A DNA stretch of 64,000 nucleotides from Chryseosolibacter sp964438975 (GTDB taxonomy: Bacteria > Bacteroidota > Bacteroidia > Cytophagales > Cyclobacteriaceae), in the NCBI GenBank assembly GCA_964438975.1, contig CAYTMU010000004.1, positions 62,001-126,000 on the forward strand, written 5' to 3'. Positions 53,270-60,044 of the stretch are shown one piece after another. How positions within the stretch are numbered: position 1 is the stretch's first letter; each line of letters begins with the position of its first letter. Under the pieces are notes generated by a model, which saw only the letters and a program-made list of their open reading frames with translations, had not been told where the DNA came from and searched no databases. A program made the position numbers and the translations under genes.

Positions 53270-54442
53270 ATGAAAATGATAGCTAGGTCCTGGATTTATT
53301 TGTCATTTATTGCACTGTTTATTCTGGTGTTTGATACACCTGATGCAATGTGCCAGCCGCCAAGAGGACCCTTTATCGTATCTCCTGAAGTGAATCCTGA
53401 TGGGACAGTTACGTTCCGGTACCTGGCGCCCATGGCCAGAATGGTGAAGCTAAGTGGCCAGTTTCAACAAGGCCAGGTGGAGATGACGAAAGATTCCATC
53501 GGTGTTTGGAGTATTACCATCGGCCCGGTCAAACCAGACATCTATCCGTATAGCTTTCATGTCGACGGAGTTACCGTGATGGATCCTGCGAATGTTTCCT
53601 TTTTTCCGAATGAAAGATTCAAGGCAAGTCTCGTGGACGTTCCGGGAAGTACGCCCCTTGTTCATTCCGTCCGCGATGTGCCGCACGGCGCCGTGACGTA
53701 TGAGTATTATCCTTCACTGAAGGGTAGTACAGGTTCGTTGGTCGTCTATACGCCGCCGGGTTATAATAAGAGCACATCAGCAGAGTATCCTGTGTTTTAC
53801 CTCATCAGTGGCACAACGGATACCGAGGAGACATTCTTCAAGGTGGGCCGGGTGAACTTCATATTGGATAATCTGATCGCGGAGGGAAAGGTAAAACCTA
53901 TGATCGTTGTGTTTCCTTATGGAAATCCCATAGCCAGAATTGCGGAGCAGCGCGGAATGCCTAAGCCTGCGGATTTGATGTCGCGCGAGGGTGATGACGC
54001 AATAAGGAGGGCACGGCTTTTTGAAGACGATCTGATGAACCACGTCATTCCGTATATTGAGAAGAGCTATCGGACGATCAGTGACAGGAATAGTCGCGCT
54101 ATTGGTGGGTTTTCGCGTGGGGGCGGGCAAACGCTACGTGCAGGCTTTGGCAATCTCGACAAGTTTGCCTGGATATGTTCATATAGCGCTGGCCTGTCGC
54201 CTGCTGAGATGGAGTCGCGTTATCCGCATATCGGTGGAGACTCCAAATCAACCAATGCACAGTTGCGCTTACTTTGGGTGAGTGTAGGATCCGACGATTT
54301 TCTGTACAGGCAGAATATTGAGTTCATGGACTACCTCAAATCAAGGGATGTGAATTATCGGAGCCGGATTACGCCTGGAGGGCATACCTGGATGAATGTG
54401 AGAACCTACGTGGCGGAAACAGTTCAACTGCTTTTTAAATGA
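53270..54442 (+). CDS. Secreted CE1-like esterase with N-terminal E-set domain
   Basis: I chose the ATG at 53270 (390 residues), which starts the signal peptide MKMIARSWIYLSFIALFILVFDTPDAMCQ; a longer frame begins at 53177 inside the previous gene. An E-set/CBM48-like domain (about residues 35-125, SPEVNPDGTVTFRYLAP...) is followed by an esterase domain of the Esterase-D/feruloyl-esterase type with LVVYTPPGYNKS, the nucleophile Ser282 in GGFSRGGG, an aspartate in VGSDDFLY and the histidine in GGHTWMN. It should release acyl or ester groups from a sugar. Its stop overlaps the next gene by four bases (ATGA). It is a paralogue of the following protein's second half. Confidence 0.9.
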   Translation: MKMIARSWIYLSFIALFILVFDTPDAMCQPPRGPFIVSPEVNPDGTVTFRYLAPMARMVKLSGQFQQGQVEMTKDSIGVWSITIGPVKPDIYPYSFHVDGVTVMDPANVSFFPNERFKASLVDVPGSTPLVHSVRDVPHGAVTYEYYPSLKGSTGSLVVYTPPGYNKSTSAEYPVFYLISGTTDTEETFFKVGRVNFILDNLIAEGKVKPMIVVFPYGNPIARIAEQRGMPKPADLMSREGDDAIRRARLFEDDLMNHVIPYIEKSYRTISDRNSRAIGGFSRGGGQTLRAGFGNLDKFAWICSYSAGLSPAEMESRYPHIGGDSKSTNAQLRLLWVSVGSDDFLYRQNIEFMDYLKSRDVNYRSRITPGGHTWMNVRTYVAETVQLLFK

Positions 54443-56382
54443 AGTTGCGATTGCTTATTCTGATTGTGTTGCTGGGAATGTCTCTTGTACCGGGGGCGAT
54501 GACGTCCTATGCACAGGAGGCCGCGCGAATTCGCGTTCTTATTGTGGATGGATTCAGCAACCATGATTGGAAACAGACCACCGATGTGACGCGCTGGATT
54601 CTCGAGAAAAGCGGACGGTTCGAGGTAGATGTTTCGACTATTCCTGCCGACAGCGCGGGCAGAAGTGCATGGCGCACAGACTTTGGCGGCTACGCGGCGA
54701 TCATTCAGAACACTAATAATGTATGGGCCACGAATACTCGCTGGCCGAGGGAGATGGAGATAGCGTTGGAGAGATACGTGGCGAACGGTGGTGGTTTATA
54801 CATTCTGCACTCCGCTAACAATGCATTCCCACACTGGAAAGAGTATGATAAGATGATCGGCCTTGGTTGGCGATCGAAGTCAACCGGTTACGCGCTGGAG
54901 GTTGATGAGAAGAATGACATTGTGCGATATGCGCCTGGCGAAGGGGAAAACACCGGTCATGGAGAGAGGTTTAATGCCTTGATTCAGGTACTGAACAGAC
55001 ATCCGATCAATAGCGGCTTTCCGGACGCGTGGCAAACTGTGAACACCGAGGTCTATTATTTTCCCCGCGGCGTAGCGGAGAATCTTACGGTGCTGTCCTA
55101 TGCTTACGACAGTACCAGTACACGTCGGATGTGGCCAGTAGAGTGGGTTGTAAACTATGGAAAGGGTCGCATCTATAATTCGAGTCTTGGACACTTATGG
55201 AAAGGTGAAGTGTATCCCGAAGCCTATCGTTGTGCAGGGTATCAGACGACTGTGATACGAGCAGCCGAGTGGCTGGCGACAGGCAACGTATCGTATCCGG
55301 TACCGGCTGATTTTCCTACGAGAAGTAAGCCTCGGCTGCGAAATGAGTCTGATTTCCGACAGCCACGGCCCCCTGCCATCAATTCACCAGAGATCCATAC
55401 TGACAACCGTATAACATTCCGGTATTTTTCAAGGACTGCCAGCCGTGTCACTCTTTCCGGTGAATTTTTGAAGGGACATGTGCCGATGAAAAGAGATGCC
55501 GCCGGGATCTGGAGTGTCACTGTAGATCCGGTGATACCGGATATCTATCCGTACAGCTTCAGGGTAGACAGTGTTCAGATCGCTGACCCCAATAACACGT
55601 ACGTTTTTGCAAACGAAAGGTTCAAACGAAGTATCGTAGACGTACCAGGAAACACACCGTTGGTTCATTCGATGCAAGACGTTCCGCATGGAAAGGTCTC
55701 TTACTATTACTACAAGTCAGGTACCCTGGGCACCATACGTCCGTTGCTGGTCTATACACCTCCGGGCTATAACCCTCAGGGAAAGGAAAAATATCCGGTT
55801 CTCTATTTGATACATGGAGGGTCCGACACAGAAGAGACCTGGACAAAAGTTGGAAGAGTAAATTTTATCATTGACAATCTGATCGCGCAAGGAAAGGCGA
55901 AGCCGATGATAATTGTTATGCCGTATGGGAATGTGAGGCCGAACCTAATGGCGGATTTTACAGTGGATGTAATCAATGATATCATCCCTTTTGTGGAGAC
56001 AAACTTTTCGGTGATCACAAAAAGTATGGGGCGAGCGGTTGCCGGTTTCTCGGTCGGAGGGGGACAAGCTCTCAATATTGGACTGACCAATACTGACAAG
56101 TTTGCCTACGTGTGCTCGTATGCTCCCTATACGGGGACAGAGGAATTCAGGAAAAATTTTACGAACTGGACACCAAATGCTTCTGCGTTGAATAGACAGC
56201 TGAAGTTGTTTACAATCAGTGTTGGTACGGACGATTTTCTGTATGAAAGCGTGAAGCAGAACATTGCGATGTTTCAGCAAAAGAAGCTCAACGTTGAGCC
56301 GATAATCGTATCCGGTGGACATACGTGGATGAATTGCAGGCGCTTTCTGGCAACTTCATTGCAACAGCTGTTTGCGAAATAG
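54439..56382 (+). CDS. ThuA-like domain fused to a CE1-like esterase
   Basis: This 647-residue protein has a signal peptide (MKLRLLILIVLLGMSLVPGAMTSYAQ). Residues about 30-285 are a ThuA-type domain (RIRVLIVDGFSNHDWKQTTDVTRWILE, ALERYVANGGGLYILHSANNAF, VVNYGKGRIYNSSLGHLWKG). Residues about 310-410 are an E-set domain close to that of the previous protein, followed by the esterase with nucleophile Ser538 (AGFSVGGG), VGTDDFLY and GGHTWMN. ThuA domains are glutamine-amidotransferase-like and occur in sugar utilisation; the reaction here is unknown. The gene begins inside the previous stop codon and is followed at once by a third, truncated esterase copy. Confidence 0.88.
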   Translation: MKLRLLILIVLLGMSLVPGAMTSYAQEAARIRVLIVDGFSNHDWKQTTDVTRWILEKSGRFEVDVSTIPADSAGRSAWRTDFGGYAAIIQNTNNVWATNTRWPREMEIALERYVANGGGLYILHSANNAFPHWKEYDKMIGLGWRSKSTGYALEVDEKNDIVRYAPGEGENTGHGERFNALIQVLNRHPINSGFPDAWQTVNTEVYYFPRGVAENLTVLSYAYDSTSTRRMWPVEWVVNYGKGRIYNSSLGHLWKGEVYPEAYRCAGYQTTVIRAAEWLATGNVSYPVPADFPTRSKPRLRNESDFRQPRPPAINSPEIHTDNRITFRYFSRTASRVTLSGEFLKGHVPMKRDAAGIWSVTVDPVIPDIYPYSFRVDSVQIADPNNTYVFANERFKRSIVDVPGNTPLVHSMQDVPHGKVSYYYYKSGTLGTIRPLLVYTPPGYNPQGKEKYPVLYLIHGGSDTEETWTKVGRVNFIIDNLIAQGKAKPMIIVMPYGNVRPNLMADFTVDVINDIIPFVETNFSVITKSMGRAVAGFSVGGGQALNIGLTNTDKFAYVCSYAPYTGTEEFRKNFTNWTPNASALNRQLKLFTISVGTDDFLYESVKQNIAMFQQKKLNVEPIIVSGGHTWMNCRRFLATSLQQLFAK

Positions 56383-56383
56383 C

Positions 56384-56506
56384 GCTGCGGCAGCACTCAA
56401 AGACGCCGGGTTCCATGCAGTGTCTTATATTTCGCAGGGAACAGCACACGAGTTTCAAACCTGGAGACGCAGTTTGCGTGAATTCGCTCCTTTGCTTTTC
56501 AAATAG
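56384..56506 (+). pseudogene. C-terminal remnant of a third CE1-like esterase
   Basis: Directly after the stop of the ThuA-esterase gene, an open frame of 40 codons ends in TAG at 56504-56506. It reads AAAALKDAGFHAVSYISQGTAH..., ending in FQTWRRSLREFAPLLFK. This is the last strand-helix pattern of CE1-like esterases, with the catalytic His in the TAHEFQTWR motif and the LLFK ending seen also in the first esterase here. The upstream catalytic parts are missing and there is no start codon. It is probably what is left after a deletion or recombination removed most of a third tandem esterase gene. Confidence 0.65.
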
Positions 56507-56847
56507 TCTAAATCTCAATTTTTCGCAGAATGCACCAGGGGCTGTAAGGCATGCGGATTTGCTTTTTAACCCCCCCCACCAGAATAGCCACTTTATTATC
56601 TTATTTTTTTTACAAACCTGTACTTTATGTTAAAAAACAGTCAGTTTTTGACAAAAAACAGCAAACGTTTGCGAAATACTTGAAGCAATTTTAATGGCGT
56701 TTACGGCCACCAGTTATCTCAATCATTTGCGGCTTCATGCTGAACTGAGGTTTGGACCATTCGCCTGGGCAGGTTGCATCGGCGTTGGTTTGTCACTGAA
56801 CTATCAATGTTGTTTCAGGCAAAGCCACTCAACCTTATACAAAGCAT
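56507..56847. other. Intergenic region upstream of the epimerase gene
   Basis: This 341-bp gap holds a run of eight C at 56570-56577, an A+T-rich part and a 12-bp palindrome (56661-56672). No convincing coding frame is seen on either strand. Confidence 0.6.
56661..56672. promoter_or_regulatory. LacI-family-like operator palindrome
   Basis: GCAAACGTTTGC is a perfect 12-bp palindrome centred on CG, the form of LacI/GalR-family operators. It lies in the leader of the epimerase gene, 176 bp before the ATG. No LacI-family gene is in the window, so the regulator would be elsewhere. Confidence 0.45.
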
Positions 56848-57708
56848 ATGAGTTTGAATCTAAAGTTTGGTGTAAGTACTTGGTTGTGGACTTCACCTTT
56901 CACGACCGAAACCATCGGCTTGTTTCCGAAGATAAAGGCAATGGGTTTTGATACTGTCGAGATTCCTGTGGAGTATCCCGAGAGGATTGATGCAAAAAAG
57001 GTAAGAGACGCGCTAACTCAAAACGGGCTGGAGGCTATCGTATGCGGAGTCTTTGATCCTGCACGCGATTTGACGAACGATGACCTGCGTGTTCAGGGGA
57101 ATTGCTTCGAATACATCCTACAATGCCTTGATTTCTGTAACACCTTAGGAGCAAATTTTTTTGGAGGCCCGATGTATTCCGCAGCCGGGAAAGCCAGAAT
57201 GATTTCGCCGGATCAGAGAGAGAAGGAATGGGACAGGGCAGTTGCCAACCTTCACAAAGTATGCAAGCTGGCACAGGAGCGTGGTCTTGACATAGCCCTC
57301 GAACCATTGAATCGGTTTGAATCGGATATGATCAATACAGCCGAAGATGTATTGCGCCTGGTCAACGACGTCAATCATCTTGCTGCCAAAGTTATGCTGG
57401 ATGCGTTTCACATGACCATTGAAGAGCGCAACATTGAATTGGCGATTACGTCGGTTGGCGGAAGGCTCATTCACCTGCAGGTCGCAGAAAACCACAGAGG
57501 TACTCCAGGCACCGGTCAGATTGCCTGGGACTCGTTCCGGCAAGGATTGACGAATGTCAATTACGACGGAGTAATATCAATTGAAAGTGTTACACCGGAT
57601 GCAGAAGAGTTGGCTGGTGCTGTTCGTATGTGGAAAAATCTGGCGCCATCGCAGGATGGGATAGCGGAGGAAGGGATCCGGTTTTTGAAGAAGGTATTGG
57701 ATGATTGA
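56848..57708 (+). CDS. D-tagatose 3-epimerase-like sugar isomerase/epimerase
   Basis: This 286-residue TIM-barrel protein has the metal-ligand set of ketose 3-epimerases: Glu152 (ALEPLNRFE), Asp185 (VMLDAFHM), His209 (LIHLQVAE) and Glu246 (SIESV), with numbering close to that of D-tagatose 3-epimerase. The loop ENHRGTPGTG is typical of the family. It would interconvert ketoses at C3 in the cytosol. It closes the rightward half of the sugar-acid locus and may be separately regulated, given the palindrome upstream. Confidence 0.9.
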   Translation: MSLNLKFGVSTWLWTSPFTTETIGLFPKIKAMGFDTVEIPVEYPERIDAKKVRDALTQNGLEAIVCGVFDPARDLTNDDLRVQGNCFEYILQCLDFCNTLGANFFGGPMYSAAGKARMISPDQREKEWDRAVANLHKVCKLAQERGLDIALEPLNRFESDMINTAEDVLRLVNDVNHLAAKVMLDAFHMTIEERNIELAITSVGGRLIHLQVAENHRGTPGTGQIAWDSFRQGLTNVNYDGVISIESVTPDAEELAGAVRMWKNLAPSQDGIAEEGIRFLKKVLDD

Positions 57709-57855
57709 GCACTCGTTTAGAGTCGAACTGGAATATCCAGCTTATCCAGAACTTGCCCGGTGAGGGTACTTTTGCCACTTGCGAGGTCTCGGTCAGAACC
57801 TACAGCGTATTTGGTCTACACCGCTCCCGCTCTCCAGTTTTATGGAGATTTCCTG

Positions 57856-57911
57856 AAGCAGATTTCCTGCGTCGATCGCTTCAGGGTCTGCTTTATCAGT
57901 AGTCCTAGCGG
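57856..57911. repeat. Degenerate copy of the tRNA-Glu 3' flank
   Basis: Bases 57856-57885 match 58271-58300 at 26 of 30 positions. Bases 57886-57905 match 58336-58355 at all but one of 20 positions, covering the last bases of the tRNA and its flank. CGAACCC, the T-loop sequence, reappears a little further on at 57921. The copy lacks the 36 bases that in the other copy contain the palindrome. Confidence 0.6.
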
Positions 57912-58270
57912 ACAGATTGTCGAACCCCATAAAGGAGTTATACGCTGCAAGTCAGCAAGCTATGACTGGTAGCACCGGGGGTCGGACGGAGTTCGATCAT
58001 TCCCGTCAGGTCGAAAAAAGAGAAGCAAAGGCTTGTGAAGTTCCCGTCTGTTTTGCGCCGCACCCTTAATTTTAGCAGATGGCTTTAGGCGCTCTTCCCG
58101 TTAACTGTCAGATCAAGTCTTAGACAACACGAGGAAACAGTGCCGTGGCAAACCTCGACCCTGACCTAGCTCTTATTATCATTAAGGCAATTCCTACGGT
58201 GTGGAAAATGTAACGCGAAGATGACGGGATACCTTGTAAAAAAGAAACGCTTGTTCAGGTTTTCCCTCTA

Positions 58271-58357
58271 AAGCAGACCTCCTTCGTCGGTCGCTTCAGG
58301 ACGGTAAAGCGACAAAGCCAGCGCTAGCTGGCTTTGTCTGCTTTATCGGTAGTCCGT
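58271..58357. repeat. tRNA-Glu 3' flank, intact copy of the repeat
   Basis: This is the partner of the degenerate copy at 57856-57911. It includes the last eight bases of the tRNA gene and an inserted block (58301-58335) with most of a perfect palindrome. Confidence 0.6.
58311..58338 (-). terminator. Perfect palindrome downstream of tRNA-Glu
   Basis: GACAAAGCCAGC (58311-58322) and GCTGGCTTTGTC (58327-58338) form a 12-bp perfect stem with a GCTA loop, 11 bases beyond the tRNA 3' end. It probably ends or processes the tRNA transcript, although no T run follows. Confidence 0.45.
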
Positions 58358-58421
58358 ACGGGAATCGAACCCGTGTTACCAGAATGAAAATCTGGTGTCC
58401 TAACCCCTAGACGAACGGACC
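58350..58421 (-). tRNA. tRNA-Glu (anticodon TTC)
   Basis: The minus strand folds as a tRNA of 72 bases with no encoded CCA. The acceptor GGTCCGT pairs with ACGGACT, the first pair being G-U. The D arm begins GTCT AGGGGTTAGG. The anticodon stem-loop is CCAGA-TTTTCAT-TCTGG with anticodon TTC at the loop centre. The T arm is ACGGG-TTCGATT-CCCGT. A consensus promoter lies just upstream. Confidence 0.95.
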
Positions 58422-58437
58422 GTCTCAAAACGAGGTG

Positions 58438-58468
58438 CAAATATAGACCCACAAAACGTATTTACAAA
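58438..58468 (-). promoter_or_regulatory. Bacteroidota-type promoter of tRNA-Glu
   Basis: On the minus strand, TTTG (plus 58465-58468) and TATATTTG (plus 58438-58445) have a 19-base spacer, a perfect consensus match, 16 bases upstream of the tRNA 5' end. Confidence 0.7.
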
Positions 58469-58557
58469 TACGCCTCATTACATTTTTTGGAAATCACCGG
58501 CAGTATCAATCGCTGCTTTATTTTTCCTAAATTGTACGTCGAGCAACAAATCCAGTT

Positions 58558-60030
58558 ATGAAAAGATATTCCGTTCTTCTGATTCTTCTGTTTTCGGTTT
58601 CTGCGCTCTCCGCGCAGGTTCGCCTGCCGAAAATATTCGGTGACCACATGGTGCTTCAACGCGATCAACCTATCCAGGTGTGGGGTTGGAGTAGCCCGGG
58701 CGAGCGCGTGGCGGTACAACTCGACAAACAATCAAAACGGGTAAAGGCCGACAAGAACGGGAAGTGGAGAGTGGAACTCGCGGCGCTGCCGGCCGGGGGG
58801 CCATTTCAACTCGTAGTCAAAGGCAAGAATACCCTTGCGCTCAACGACGTGCTGATCGGCGAGGTCTGGATCTGTTCCGGCCAGTCTAATATGGAGTGGT
58901 CGGTTGAAAGAAGTGATAACCCGGAAAAAGAGATCGCAGCGGCTAACTATCCGCTGATCCGTCACATTAAAGTCCCGAGATCGGTTGCCGGTGCGCCAAT
59001 GGACGACATTGAAGACGCTTCATGGCAACTGTGTACTCCCGAAACAGTCGCGAGCTTCACGGCGGTGGGCTATTATTTCGCGCGCGAGTTAGCCGGAGAA
59101 GTTGGTGTGCCCGTGGGGTTGATCAATACGTCCTGGGGTGGCACACATGTGGAAACCTGGACCAGCCGGGAGGCATTCCAGTCCAGCGAGGAGTTCCGGC
59201 CAATGATCGCGTCGGTCGGAAAGATCGACCTCGACTCAGTACGCCGTAGTAACGAAAAAGGAAACGTATCACCAAACGTATTTCCCACGTTGTTGTACAA
59301 CGCCATGATCAACCCGCTTATTCCGATTGCTTTCCGCGGTGCAATCTGGTATCAGGGTGAATCAAACGCTGGAAGGGCGTACCAATACGGCAAGGCTTTT
59401 CCGTTGATGATCAAAGACTGGCGCCAGCGCTGGGGGCGTGATTTCCCGTTCTATTTTGTTCAGTTGGCGAGTTTTAACGCAGCGAACGGAAACAGTAGCA
59501 ATGGAAGCACGTGGGCTGAGCTTCGCGAAGCACAGACCCTGACGCTGACGTTGCCGAATACCGGTATGGCTGTGACGACTGATATCGGTGACCCTAAGGA
59601 CATCCATCCGCGAAACAAGCAGGACGTCGGGCGCCGGCTCGCAGCCCTGGCGTTACACGACATCTACGGCAAGAATATCATTTCCGGAGGCCCGGTCTAT
59701 CAGGCGATGAGGAAAGATGGGAATAAGATCATCCTCTCCTTTACAGACGTAGGCAAGGGGCTGATGGTGAAAGACAAGTATGGCTACCTGAAGGGATTTG
59801 AGGTCGCTGGAGCCGACCGGAAATTTCACTATGCTCAGGCACGTCTCGAAGGAAACAATGTTGTTGTATATCACCAGGATGTTACTGACCCGGTTGCGGT
59901 GAGGTTCGGGTGGTCCGACGATGCGGGTGACTGCAATCTCTACAACAAAGAGGGGTTCCCTGCCGGACCTTTCCGCACGGACAATTGGAAAGGAGTTACG
60001 GAGGAGTCTAAATTCACTCCTCGGAAATAA
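58558..60030 (+). CDS. Sialate O-acetylesterase-like SGNH hydrolase
   Basis: This 490-residue protein has a signal peptide (MKRYSVLLILLFSVSALSAQ). It has a beta-rich N-terminal part (VRLPKIFGDHMVLQRDQPIQVWGWSSPGERV) and an SGNH domain with nucleophile Ser110 in CSGQSNMEW and the block AIWYQGESNAGRAYQYGKAFPLMIKDWRQRWG. A C-terminal DIHPRNKQDVGRRLALAL-like segment provides the Asp/His pair (IHPRNK). It should remove O-acetyl groups from sialic acid or from acetylated glycans in the periplasm. It is convergent with the PBP gene (stops 14 bp apart). Confidence 0.92.
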   Translation: MKRYSVLLILLFSVSALSAQVRLPKIFGDHMVLQRDQPIQVWGWSSPGERVAVQLDKQSKRVKADKNGKWRVELAALPAGGPFQLVVKGKNTLALNDVLIGEVWICSGQSNMEWSVERSDNPEKEIAAANYPLIRHIKVPRSVAGAPMDDIEDASWQLCTPETVASFTAVGYYFARELAGEVGVPVGLINTSWGGTHVETWTSREAFQSSEEFRPMIASVGKIDLDSVRRSNEKGNVSPNVFPTLLYNAMINPLIPIAFRGAIWYQGESNAGRAYQYGKAFPLMIKDWRQRWGRDFPFYFVQLASFNAANGNSSNGSTWAELREAQTLTLTLPNTGMAVTTDIGDPKDIHPRNKQDVGRRLAALALHDIYGKNIISGGPVYQAMRKDGNKIILSFTDVGKGLMVKDKYGYLKGFEVAGADRKFHYAQARLEGNNVVVYHQDVTDPVAVRFGWSDDAGDCNLYNKEGFPAGPFRTDNWKGVTEESKFTPRK

Positions 60031-60044
60031 GAATAGATCCTGGA

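Larger units (their letters stand above)
57709..58349. other. Gene-free stretch between the epimerase and tRNA-Glu
   Basis: This 641-bp region has no convincing gene. Its left part (57856-57911) repeats the 3' flank of the tRNA-Glu gene; its right part (58271-58349) is the original flank with an inserted palindrome. Between them are broken frames with pieces reminiscent of a GIY-YIG nuclease, too degraded to name. It looks like a scar of past integration or duplication beside the tRNA. Confidence 0.6.

Noticed and set aside
57700..58350. CRISPR array or insertion sequence at the repeated flank of tRNA-Glu
   Set aside because: Only two imperfect copies exist, with no regular spacers, transposase or terminal inverted repeats.
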